The notes beneath the pieces were generated by a model, which ran no database searches, was not told the origin of the DNA, and saw nothing but the letters and a program-made list of their open reading frames with translations. This document shows, piece by piece, positions 54,340 through 64,000 of a stretch of 64,000 nt of DNA (positions within the stretch are counted from its first letter, which is position 1; the number at the start of each line of letters is the position of its first letter). The stretch is from contig OZ010593.1 of the NCBI GenBank assembly GCA_963932145.1, positions 36,371,411 through 36,435,410 of the forward strand. Reading direction: 5' to 3'. The DNA comes from Acanthosepion lycidas. Its lineage: Eukaryota; Mollusca; Cephalopoda; Sepiida; Sepiidae. Both the position numbers and the translations under genes were made by a program.

Positions 54340-54840
54340 TTATAGCAGAGGCAAAAGACTAGATGTAGTGCCATTATTCAAAGCAAGGAAGAATAGTAAA
54401 GATATAAATATATAAGATTCTGGTGAGAAGAATTCTCTCGCATGACACAGTGAACTAACCTTGCTTGCAGCAAACCTAGCAACTGATTCTGTATATTCTT
54501 TCCACTTCATGTCAGCGGAAAAAAAAGTTAGTCGGGGGAGGTGCAATGAGTCATTCCTCTGGATGTTAGCATTGGCTATGACGATTGAAGGCAAAAAGGC
54601 TTCTCTGAGACGATTAAAAGAATGCAGTTTCGTTTTGAAAGCGTTAAAATTAACAAGCATTTCTTTGTCCTACTTAGCAACAGATTGTAGGTCATTTTTA
54701 AATCAGCTGCCAATTTGACTTTATCGAACCGATCAGACTTGCTATTAAGAACGTAGCTCCAAGGATAGCGTCCTGGGGAACAACTGCATTCATGCAAAAA
54801 GATCTAGAAGAGTAGCCATTCTACACTACTTTCATTTCGC
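54340..54840 (-). mobile_element. LINE ORF2 relic, post-palm region
   Basis: Minus strand: VVPQDAILGATFL near 54,770 (the 'G.PQGS.LGP.LF' motif of RT), then MLVNFNAFKTKLHSF at 54,655 ('WLVNFNA.KT' of many LINEs). DSLHLPRLTFFSADMKWKEY and KVSSLCHAREFFSPESY follow. This is the canonical order from palm to thumb; the YADD stretch itself is lost between 54,690 and 54,760. The family resembles the + strand C-terminus at 56,600-57,010. Confidence 0.7.
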
Positions 54841-55789
54841 GATTTCATAAGAATGTTTGTTTGTTCAAAATTTCCCCAGAAATAACCTTTGAAATATTTA
54901 ATTACATTAAACATTCAAGATACTATTTGGAATCTTTAATGTTTGTATAAAAAATATTTTCATTTTTATTTTACGCAATACAAGGTCCAAGTGCCACTCA
55001 AGGTAGAGGATTACTAAATATGGTTGTTGTCGAGGAATCAAAGCAGCAAAAATCTCTTTGAATTGAAAATATCATGCCTGTGCTGTCTGCCTAGACACTG
55101 AAACTCACTTGTTAGAAGAACTGAATGACTAATTGGGAGAAGTGGTGGGGTAGCAAAGGTTGCTCGGAAGGGATTTGACATCATTTTCAAACCCATATGC
55201 TAAAGCACAACAAGCAAACAATAAATAAATGAGACATAATCTATTTTAATGATGGTGTATATGTTTTGTGAAATGGGATCCAATTTCACACAGAGACGTG
55301 CGTCAGCGAGAGACTTTAATGATTAGTGCTAGCTACAATTCAAATTATCCTTCTTATGTTTCCAGATTGGATCACACTGGCCAATTTTTTCCGGTTTCTG
55401 AAAAGAAACGCCAACATTTCTGATTGGTTTGAAATTAAGATTTTATCTATTTAATTTTTTTATTTTGTTTATTCTTGCCGAAAGAGCGCCTTTGATCCCT
55501 ACGGTACCAAATTTTATCAATTTTATTTCTCCCTTTCAGGCTTTCACATCCGGCTGCTACCTAAGGCAAATCATCCGTTCTTTGTAGTAATTATTAACTA
55601 CAGGTGCAACAATTCTAACAAGGCAAAGCGTGTATACCAGAAAGAAGATTGCATGAACGCTGAACATTTGAGAATGTTTCTTCGAACAATACCTGCCAGA
55701 ATTTTCGGTTGTATAGATAAACAATATTTAAGAAACATTAATTGTAGAAAAAAAAAACAAACAACTGACGCCAGTGAAAAAGTGGATAC
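54841..55789. other. Spacer, nothing recognised
   Basis: No recognised motif on either strand. Confidence 0.4.
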
Positions 55790-56085
55790 GAAGTGGTGTA
55801 GTGTGTAGCCGCTTAGAATCAGAAATAGGAGAGCCTAGTTCGAATTCAAGTCCAATTTGTTACATTCGCTTACGCGTTCATACGCTTGGGCAAGGCATAA
55901 ATCCGTTACCTCTCCCCAGCTACGGTTTAAATCGTATGATTTCTATGTAGAAAAATCGTTATTATTAAAAAAACAAATGTTTTAATGCAATACTCATATG
56001 AAGAAAAAGGTTTCTTAAAATGTTTCGGCTTTAAATAAATAACAAAGTGTTGATAAGCCGTAAAAACTAACCAATCAACGTAAAA
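55790..56085 (+). mobile_element. tRNA-derived SINE
   Basis: A-box-like TGGTGTAGTGTGTAGCC at 55,794 and B-box-like TAGTTCGAATTCAAGTCC near 55,837 are correctly spaced. The body 'cttgggcaaggcataaatcc' and tail 'gataagccgtaaaaactaac' (56,053) are shared in part with the SINE at 11,998-12,475. Confidence 0.65.
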
Positions 56086-56167
56086 AATAGTAAAAATAAT
56101 AAGGAAAGGAATGGAATTTCGTCATCTGAATAGAAAATATTTAACTATATTAAATAAAACGCTATCA

Positions 56168-56332
56168 TTTTTTTTTTTTTTTTTTTTGTCCAAGTGTCAT
56201 TTAATTGCTGTATTCGAAGCTTTGGTTACTTAGACGTTATTCTATACAAAAAAAAAAAAAAAAAAGTGTCAATATTTGTCCTCTGTCACTCCAGTGATAC
56301 TGTACATTTTCATATTAATGAAAATGTACAGT
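56168..56332. repeat. Poly(T), poly(A) and a perfect 15-bp-arm palindrome
   Basis: T21 at about 56,168-56,188 and A17 near 56,249-56,265 lie in opposite sense. They are followed by ACTGTACATTTTCAT-ATTA-ATGAAAATGTACAGT (56,299-56,332). Confidence 0.75.
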
Positions 56333-56599
56333 GATAAAATTCACAAGACAAAATTATCAGCAAAAACCAAGTGCACATACCCACAAGGCAAAAATACACC
56401 ATACTTCATTAGCAAATATGTTCCATTTAAAGGTTTTTGAAGCAACCTGGAAAATTTACCAGAATAAAAAAGCATTAACAGTGACTTTTTTGTTCTAGTT
56501 CATTTGACCCCAAGGTCAATGTTTATTCAATGCATTCCTCGATAGTTTTAGTCAATGCTATCACTGCTGTCATCACTAATGTCTCTTCGCACTGAATAG
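56333..56599. other. Spacer
   Basis: Nothing recognised. Confidence 0.45.
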
Positions 56600-57015
56600 A
56601 TATCACTCTTCATTGTACGCCATACCATCCTTATCAGATTCGAAGACTTCACCAGTGCTGGTGCTGCTCATTCCTTACTGGCCATCTTTAACATATTTCA
56701 AAGGCGTTTACACTGCCTTGTTATTGTTGAATAATTCCCTACTCTTTGACCCTTATCACACAGACGAAACCACTACTCGCATTAATCTTTCGCTATTACT
56801 ATGGCAGATATTATAACGAGTTACATTCCTTAGACTCACCATCTCAGACCTTCACAGCTAGGAACTGCTATGCCATGTTCACGGTGGCATTTCATCTTCA
56901 TTCATTTCATGTTCCTTTTGTAAGGCGTAAGTTCTAATCAGAGAATTTCTTCTCGTGGAATAGACTCGCAAGAGTATGCCTCCCTAACCACTAATAACCC
57001 CAGTTATTTCCCTTT
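56600..57015 (+). mobile_element. LINE ORF2 C-terminus relic
   Basis: In two alternating + frames: PLSHRRNHYSH near 56,748, then RYYYGRYYNELHSLDSPSQT near 56,794. FTARNCYAMF, HSFHVPFVRRKF (56,900-56,935) and FFSWNRLARVCLP near 56,950-56,990 follow. LINE polymerases of this type end with 'LSHRRNVASL.LFYRYYYG', a variable part, then 'FFPRT..LWN.LP..CFP'. Frame changes and stops occur. Confidence 0.65.
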
Positions 57016-57019
57016 ACAG

Positions 57020-57105
57020 ACATATGGTCCAGTGGTTAAAAAAACTTGTTTGGATCCAGTGACGTGACCTAAAAATGAGTTCGATACCTGGCTACTGCAG
57101 TGGTG
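57020..57105 (+). mobile_element. tRNA-like SINE head
   Basis: A-box-like TGGTCCAGTGGTTAA at 57,027 and B-box-like GAGTTCGATACCTGG near 57,078 are tRNA-spaced. The acceptor pairing is poor. Confidence 0.5.
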
Positions 57106-58815
57106 AACAAAAACTTGAAGAGTTAAAGGAAGATAACCGAGACATCCGGAAGAGGCATGGCACGTGGAACGTAAACAATTTACCCCGGTTGATGAAATAA
57201 AGAGTTTAGTTCGAAATTCCAGTCACCTGAAGAAGGGCGAAGCGTACAACTGCCGAAACGCTGTAAATATGACAATAAAGATGAGGATAACAGTCAGAAG
57301 AATGTAAATAATGTAAATAATTACAATATATCATCTCAGAAATATAGACAGATATCTTTGCTTTATCATGACAATTTCCTCTTAACCATAATTGGTTGGT
57401 TCTCACTGTTTCTGATGGAAAAAGTGAATAATGCTCCCATTCTTATCAGGAAGCAGATTTTCTTTATGACTTCTCTTGACATTAATTTCACCATTTAAAG
57501 TAACAAGGATATCAATTTGAACACGTTTATAGAAATAGCAAAATTAGAATAAATATGTTTCAAGATAATTTGCATGTTTTTTTACTAGGATATCGATACT
57601 CCGATGATTGGATAGTAGAACTATTTATTTATCAGTTGCGAAATATTTGCTGTTGGCAGCAACATGAAATCAGCAAATTGTTTTCGAAACCCAACTGAAA
57701 ATACATATGAAATGTTTAGAAACACGTGCATCTTTCTTTATGTCATTGTCTTCCATTGTTGAGGACGAACTTATCACTGGTATGTCACATAGTGCATAAG
57801 TGGCGGAATATTTGTTCGAATTACTACTACTTCTACTAAATATATATCTTATCTATCCAGGCTATAAGAATTTTTACCTATTGACAACCACAATAGAGTC
57901 CTTGGAGCTCCATTTTGTAGGAAGAATAAAGGATGTTCTTTTTATTATTTTTGTACGAAGAATTAAGGTTGTTCTTTTTAATAATTTTGACTACTATACA
58001 ATATATATAAATTTAAATTTTATTTGGATTTTGTTCTCTTCCACTTGTTCCTTTCTTCCATCGTTTTTATTATTTTCCTTTGTATCCTTCGGGTCTGCCT
58101 ATCCTCCTGAACGGAAGAACATTTTATCTATGCAAACGTTATTTAAAAAAAAATCTTCAGAAATTGATTAGTTTAAATTGGCTAAACCAGTCTTGTTCAA
58201 AGAATTGTTTTTACAATGTATTTTTTTACAATTGACTAAACTTTGAAATCAAATTACTTTTCTGAATCTACAAATTTCCTCTTGTTCGGTTTTGTGCAAA
58301 AACACATTTGGTTTACCAAAATTAAATTTCTCCTCAAACATCAAGTGGACGCCATTAGCTGTTAAGTTTGAGAAAAGAATTAGAAAATGCTAAGTAGGTG
58401 CAATTTTTAACGAAGGTATTCCACATATAATTACACTTGATAATTTGTAGCTGTTGCAATCGAAACTCGTAGGCATTGAAACCTAATTTGATAAGAGAAG
58501 ATCCTAATCGATTGGTTGTGATAAACTGGAAAACAAATTAAATGAAAAGGTTCTGGCGATCGGGAATTCACTAAGAAATAGTCTTACGTTCAATTGATTT
58601 GCCGACGAGTTTTTGAGAATTTATCAACGAATATGATTTCTTTATTTTCCCCGCTTTTTGTATTTGGATGTACGTGGCTTATTTGCTTAATCCTCATCAT
58701 ACTTGTCTTTCTCGTTTGTTAGAGTTGAAGATAGCCCGTCTTTGCAAAAGATCATTCTTTTTCTAATCTATATATCTACTTATTTTATCCCTTTAAACGT
58801 TATTTTCGTGATTAC
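57106..58815. other. Spacer with one recurrent motif
   Basis: ACCTGAAGAAGGGCGAAGCG then 'ctgccgaaacgctg' (57,225-57,263) resembles the string at 8,791. Otherwise no gene or repeat is recognised. A 123-codon + frame at 57,800-58,171 is hydrophobic and low-complexity. Confidence 0.4.
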
Positions 58816-59290
58816 AAATACTTGAGTAGTCGCGCCATTTATTAATTAAACGGCATAGTAATTTAATTTCAACTACTGGCCTGAATATTTGAGAAATATT
58901 ATTGAAGAAAAATATGCGACTTTTGCCAAGATTCGAAACTGCATCCCTGTTGGCAAGAGAAACAGTCGTTAGATACGACGTGCTTATACCGAATCAGTCA
59001 CAAAGGACATTTGCCGACCTAAAGAGGCTGAATCTTGCCTTGAAGCGAAACCCTTCTTGTCATAGATTCTCGAAATTTAACGACGGTTTTTTCTGTCTAA
59101 GGGACGCAGTTTCGAATCCTGCCAGAGTGTGTATATTTTTATTAGTATTTCTCGAATATTCAGGCTGGTAATCGAAAATAGATGACTATACCGTTTAATA
59201 AATAAATAGAGCGTCTACTCAAATATGAGTATCCACTTAAATAACTTTTAAAGTGATAAAATCTGTTAGATTAATAAATAAAAAATATAT
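58816..59290. mobile_element. Foldback element with arms of about 130 bp and two tRNA-like B boxes
   Basis: The left arm (58,816-58,948) and right arm (59,100-59,229) are diverged inverted repeats. The pairs are: 'aaatacttgagtagtcgcgc' against 'gagcgtctactcaaatatga'; TAAACGGCATAG against CTATACCGTTTA; 'ggcctgaatatttgagaaat' against 'atttctcgaatattcaggct'; and CCAAGATTCGAAACTGC against GCAGTTTCGAATCCTGCC. The last pair puts a B-box-like sequence in each arm. The central 150 bp is unique. The tail to 59,290 carries 'aaatctgttagattaataaa', as in the partial copy at 42,661. Confidence 0.7.
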
Positions 59291-60139
59291 TTGTCTTTCA
59301 TTTACTCATTAATTCTTCATTATTCCGATTTCTGCTATGTATAGATTTTTCCATTTCTAACTCTTATTTCCTGCATCAATATCTGATATTCTTTTTCAGC
59401 TAATTCTTTTCAGTCTTTTTTTTTTTTCATGGCATCTTTTCTGCTAAATTACTTTCATTTATTTATTCTGACTTTATTTTTTTAATTTCTATTCAAATTT
59501 GTTTTTTTGTCTTCCTCCCCCAGTTTTTAAAGACTTTAATTTATGAATTCATTTTTGATTTCAACCATTATCACATTGACTTACCAGACTAGTGACTCTA
59601 CGTTTTTACTTTTAACCATTAAATATCGCCACCTAACTTACTGGAAGTGCAAGCGGAGATCATGCTGATTCCAACGCCGTTTCGAGTTTTGAATTTAGAG
59701 TTATATCTCTCTTAGACTTGGTTGATAATCAAGTTTAAAGAGCCCAGTCTGTCTTGTCAGATATTGTAAGCACAGAAAGATACTTGCTCTCATCAATCAC
59801 GATCCCAACAGGTCAATATGAACGACCCACAAAGAAATCATTGTGCCTGTGTCCACCATTAGACTTTTCATGAACAAGGATACCAGGCAAACGAGCAGAG
59901 AGTCGTTCGTATCAGACAAGACACAGGAGAAGCGTCTGATCAGGTCGACGCGTTCAAGCATTTCTAGGAGGTCGGTATGTTTTTGATGAGAAATACGACA
60001 AATCTCAGAAGATAAACAGGTTGCTCTTCTGCAGCTCACGCCGAGGCCAGTCAGTTAAGTGCCATACATAATACACGCTTGGGCGATCATATATCTTTTC
60101 GATACATGACTGTTGCGGCAGATTTTCCCACAGTAGGTT
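59291..60139. other. Spacer, nothing confirmed
   Basis: An 80-codon minus frame (59,797-60,039) contains VVHIDLLG, vaguely like the integrase 'HIDIVGP' region, but without support around it. Confidence 0.35.
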
Positions 60140-60420
60140 TCCATTTCTTTCTACGGTAGACCAGTTGGGACCCAAGGCTATAGAACCCGGTCTGTTCTGC
60201 TATTTACCCATAGCTGGAGGGAAAGTAGCGGATTCATACCTTTAGCAAGAGTATTAGCACGTAAGTGAATGTAATGGATTCGACTAGAATTCGAACTCGG
60301 CTTTCCGATTGCCATTTCTTTCTGCGGTAGACTGGTTGCCAGCCAAGTCGAAAGAACCCAATATGTCCTGCTATTTAACCCATAGATGGTGAGAGAAGCG
60401 ATGGATTCATAACTTTCCCA
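60140..60420. repeat. Tandem duplication of about 166 bp
   Basis: 'ccatttctttctacggtaga', then 'tctgttctgctatttaccca' and 'gcggattcatacctt' (60,148-60,245), recurs at 60,314-60,415 with substitutions. In reverse complement the joint region carries GAGTTCGAATTCTAGTC, a B-box-like sequence, so the unit may be SINE-derived. Confidence 0.65.
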
Positions 60421-60559
60421 AGGAAACATCGAGGTACACATCACGACTATCAATAAATAACGTCATAATAATAGCCACACATCTCATTTTATGTAGGCAT
60501 GAACTATATCATGCTACTGTATACGCTGTTCAAGCAGTGAGTGAGCGACCAAAATTCCA
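60421..60559. other. Short spacer
   Basis: Nothing recognised. Confidence 0.5.
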
Positions 60560-61010
60560 GCAGACCAACAATTTCTATTTTATATCAACGCCTACATATG
60601 ACATCCTAGTTCTTCTGATTCGAATAAGGATGTCATGGACCGAGCGTGTGAGCAACGATGAAGTCTTAGAGGGGTTGAAAACAAGGAGGAGGCTTATACT
60701 TAATATCGGGAAGAGGTAGCTGAAGTTTCTGGGACACATAATGAGGAAAGAGGGCATGGAGTATCTGATACTCTCGAGTCGAATGGAGGGAAAGAGAGAC
60801 AAGTGAAAATAACGCTTGACATACTTGGCGGACTTAAGCAAGTGGATGACAGAATGTGGTCTGGGGGGGAAGCAGAAGGAAGGAAGTGATAGAGGGAGGT
60901 GGAGAGACATGATCGCCTACGTGCTGAAAGGACATGGCACATAAAAAGAAAAAAAAAATCTACTACGACTGTATGTAGTTAAGTGGAACCCAACGAAGAC
61001 AGCCATTGTG
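60560..61010 (+). mobile_element. LINE ORF2 3' end (+), relative of 22,505-23,040
   Basis: The + strand reads IRMSWTERVSNDEVLEGLKT, then LILNIGKR, a stop, LKFLGHIMRKEGMEYLIL, KGKRDK-like sequence, and DRGRWRDMIAYVLKGHGT near 60,890-60,945. This matches almost residue by residue the minus-strand copy at 22,505-23,040, with single-base damage. It is truncated at the 5' side near 60,620. Confidence 0.8.
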
Positions 61011-61104
61011 ATTTTGATGATCAACGTCAACAAACATTTTGATGATCAACGTCAACAAACATTTTGATGATCAACGTCAACAAACATTTTGATGATCAAC
61101 GTCA
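61011..61104 (+). repeat. 25-bp tandem repeat in the LINE 3' UTR
   Basis: 3.8 copies of attttgatgatcaacgtcaa plus 'caaac', without internal differences. They lie about 70 bp after the LINE stop region and contain the palindrome TTGATGATCAA. Confidence 0.9.
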
Positions 61105-62417
61105 TGTTTCCTTGGTGCACTTGTTCCTCCATTTATTGAAATTCCTCAAATTTAAAAAAAAAAAAAAGTATTATTCTGGAATTTTCTTTTAAACATCGTA
61201 GCTCTTTTTATTATTATAATTTGTTGTCAGTTACTTGGCGCAAACCATATATGTTTATCTCTGTTTATATGTGTGTGTGTGTGTGATTATTCTAAACGTC
61301 ATATTTAGTGGGAATGCATGCTTGAGTTGGCATCTTTTTCTATCAGTGTGCCTTAACATTCAGCTACGGGAAGTCAACACACTAAAACACGGTTCATTTA
61401 ACCTATAAAAGAAATCCACGTTTTTAGAAAGGCTATGTTTTCTTTATTCCATTTCAATGAGACCAGGGTTCACAACCGTGTACCGCTTGTAATTGCCTCT
61501 CTCCCTTTCTCAACTTCCTACCATCTTCATTTATTTTCATACCATCTTTATTTATAATTCTTTAATATTAACACGGTATATTGAGTAGCTGCCGATGAAT
61601 ATATTTGAGTGAAATTTAGTATATCAGATAGGTGTGTCTACATGCTTGTGAGGTAGTGTGTGTTGTATATATTTTTCGAAATGTTGCTGCAGAAGAATAT
61701 AAAATTACGAATTTGTGAAATGCATTACAGAAAATTGCTATTATATGAGGAATTTCGGACATCTCGCCGGTTTAAACGTTCTACGAAAACAATAAATACA
61801 TGTAATATTAATTAGAACAAAACAGATAACTACGACATTAATCCATATCATAAGTTTACTTAGCAGAAAAACTAGAATAAATCCTATGCACCAGTTCCCT
61901 GGGGTCAATCCGAGGCAATTTAGAATTTCAAACATACTGCTTTACCGAAGTTAACTCTCGTACCACATATTGCTTTAAAAAGTGGATTATTTTCAAACAT
62001 TTTTTGGTGGACATAAATCTTTGAACGGCATTCATGAGTAAATATAAAACCTATTTTACCTTCGCTCTTCGAAAAGAGATTTTCTTAATCTAACATCAAA
62101 GGATTTGGGAAAAGTTGCCAGTACACGAGCCTTAGTTATTAGGCATATTTTGTGGCTTGGGTTAGAAGTAGGATTTAGATTAATGAACGCGTTAATAATA
62201 AAGAAGAAGTAAAATCTCAATAATACCAACTAAAAAGATGGCCACAACGCTTTGATCGAGTTCATTAATTACTTTATTAAAAACACATTCCCATCTCTAT
62301 GGAGACACATATATAAAAATCTACATAAAAATAAGTTTAATAATATTGCGTCAAGGACTGAATTCTATCAGTGCTGGAAAGTGAAAAATGATCAACTTTC
62401 AACAAGATATATCAGTA
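61105..62417. other. Spacer, nothing recognised
   Basis: A-run near 61,154 and a short TG array near 61,270; otherwise no feature supported. Confidence 0.45.
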
Positions 62418-62419
62418 AA

Positions 62420-62476
<57 letters not shown>
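62418..62476. repeat. (CA)n-(TA)n array
   Basis: CA repeats followed by 38 bp of TA. Confidence 0.95.
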
Positions 62477-62477
<1 letters not shown>

Positions 62478-62646
62478 CGTGAGCATAATAATTTGCAAAA
62501 CTTCCTTTTGACATGTTACATCAATGACTTAAAATCGTTAAAAAAGTAATTTCATTTGACTCATTAAATAAAATCATTTATCTGGTAACGCTGGTTTGCT
62601 GGTGAAACTAGTCAAATTGAATTTTTCAAAATTACTGTATGTATTT

Positions 62647-62649
<3 letters not shown>

Positions 62650-62715
<66 letters not shown>
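62650..62715. repeat. (TA)n array
   Basis: 66 bp of TA. Confidence 0.95.
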
Positions 62716-62718
<3 letters not shown>

Positions 62719-62756
62719 AATTAACGGTTTGGTAAGTTTATAAAGGGTAAATAAGG

Positions 62757-62808
<52 letters not shown>
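62757..62808. repeat. (TA)n array
   Basis: 52 bp of TA. Confidence 0.95.
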
Positions 62809-62811
<3 letters not shown>

Positions 62812-63867
62812 TATTTAATATTAATAAAATACTAGATATTTGATATTAATTTAATATTAATAACCAGACAACTTACCGCTAATAATAAAAATATTATTAT
62901 TAATCATAATAATATTAAAATTAAGTGATAATAATGAGATGAAAAATAAAGAGCAAAATCTAAAAAATAAAAATCTAACAATAATAATGTTGCTTGGTAA
63001 ATTTGTTTAGTAACCTTATTTTAATGAGAAATACGTCAAGGGCAATGAAAAACCTAAATATATACACATATTTATGCATATACCTATTCTTATACATATA
63101 TTTACATACATATAATGATATCAAGCAAAGCATATAATCATATAAAGACCAATACACATAATAATCACATATACATCTTAAATTTGTACGTATAATTAGC
63201 ACATATACCGAAATATATAAACAAATTCAAATATTTACATATTTGTACATATGTATATATCTACATCTATATAGAAACATACATAAAAACGCAGACAACA
63301 CACAAAAAATATTAATATTATCACACATCTGCACATATATATAAACATATACGAACAAACCTAGATACACATACATATATACACATACATATACACGCAT
63401 ACACAAAAAATACACATCTACATACACATGTACATGTATGTATACATAATCTTTTTTGTTAATCTTTCTCTTGCGTTTTCTGTGTTTTGTCATCTTATAT
63501 CAATCTAAAACTATCCCTCAAAAACTCGTATTAAAAATAAAATTATTTTGTATCTAGAGATGTGCCCAGATGAATGTGGAAATAAATTATATATTATTAT
63601 ATCTCATACAGGCTAGTATGTGTGTGTGTGCGCGCACGCGTGTGGCTTTAACAATTTGTCCATGGAGGATAATCTGAATAAAGCAAAGTTCAATTACCAT
63701 TTTAAGGAATACATGTCTACCATTCTATATCTGCTAGCTTCATTTTCGGTTCCTGACATTTTTTTCCTGAACATTTCTGGATCTAGCCTGCTTAGCATTA
63801 ATTTAACATTTTAATAAAATCAGAAGAAGATTAACAAAAACACCGGGATATCAACTCCAACACGTGT
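62809..63867. other. AT-rich spacer with cryptic TACA/TATACA repeats
   Basis: 63,050-63,460 is dominated by acatata/tacaca-like words without a fixed period. A short TG/CG run occurs near 63,620. The Tyr/Val-rich minus frames are translations of these repeats. Confidence 0.6.
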
Positions 63868-64000
63868 ACTCCCTAGACTAAGATTTGAACCTTTTTATCT
63901 TACTTGAATTTTTTGAGCTTTTTCTAACAATATTGGACTCTAATTTGAGCAATAAGACTCTATAATTACTCTCCAAGCTTAACAGAAGAATCGCGATAAA
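63868..64000. repeat. Dispersed repeat, partner of 47,863 (runs off the window)
   Basis: 'gatttgaacctttttatctt', then 'attggactctaatttgagca' and 'aagcttaacagaagaat', matches 47,863-48,015. The right end lies outside. Confidence 0.65.

Noticed and set aside
55470-55600. Exon with upstream polypyrimidine tract and AG (ccctttcag at about 55,540)
   Set aside because: The frame after the AG is short and closes quickly, with no donor or homology.
57800-58171. 123-codon hydrophobic + frame as a membrane protein
   Set aside because: Leu/Phe/Ile content follows the T-rich composition; no start context, splice sites or family match.
59797-60039. Possible integrase piece (VVHIDLLG)
   Set aside because: One short string without flanking integrase motifs; not enough to call.
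60700-60942. Minus-strand frames of 80-111 codons
   Set aside because: Antisense of the + strand LINE 3' end.

Overview
The window looks like repeat-dense nuclear DNA from an animal. The base composition is strongly AT-rich, with about thirty (TA)n arrays, many trinucleotide arrays, tRNA- and 5S-derived SINEs, and decayed copies of most eukaryotic transposon classes. The mixture (LINE reverse transcriptases, a Mag-type Ty3/Gypsy element, a Penelope-like element with hammerhead ribozymes, mariner palindromes, long TA arrays) fits a mollusc, most likely a coleoid cephalopod such as an octopus. That placement is inference from repeat style, because there is no host gene to test it on. I found no convincing host protein-coding exon, rRNA operon, functional tRNA gene, CRISPR array or bacterial feature. 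The window reads as intergenic or intronic DNA.

Layout. 1-5.6 kb: T-rich spacer, a mariner-type palindrome and a SINE. 5.6-13.7 kb: LINE relic (-), a Helitron with both ends, a Tc1-type transposon with both inverted repeats, several hairpin elements, and a composite tRNA/5S SINE. 15.6-18.35 kb: a long relic of an R2-superclade-like LINE (-). 20.4-22 kb: a Ty3/Gypsy wreck with a SCAN-related gag and its domains out of order (+). 22.5-23.04 kb: LINE 3' end (-). 26.7-28 kb: a 1.3-kb purine-rich tract. 28.5-30.3 kb: a Penelope-like element with GIY-YIG endonuclease remains and two hammerhead ribozyme motifs. 33.3-33.7 kb: internally deleted DNA transposon. 34.2-38.9 kb: a Tx1/L1-like LINE (-) with ORF1 and an ORF2 that has endonuclease and C-terminus but no reverse transcriptase core. 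38.9-42.5 kb: a Mag-like Ty3/Gypsy element (-) with gag, protease, RT and part of RNase H. 43.1-43.75 kb: R2-like 3' end between AAT arrays. 44.3-48 kb: 5S pseudogene and a duplicated AT-rich block. 48.7-49.4 kb: mariner relic. 50-53 kb: TA arrays and hairpins. 54.3-57.1 kb: LINE relics and SINEs. 58.8-59.3 kb: a long-arm foldback element. 60.1-61.1 kb: tandem duplication, then a LINE 3' end with a 25-bp tandem repeat. 62.4-64 kb: TA arrays and a dispersed repeat.

Nothing here forms a host pathway; the genes are those of selfish elements, nearly all frameshifted. The most interesting signals are the paired hammerhead motifs, a series of C(UUCG)G hairpins in the leader of the 34-39 kb LINE, the in-frame loss of RT from that LINE, and a foldback element whose arms each carry a tRNA T-arm-like sequence.
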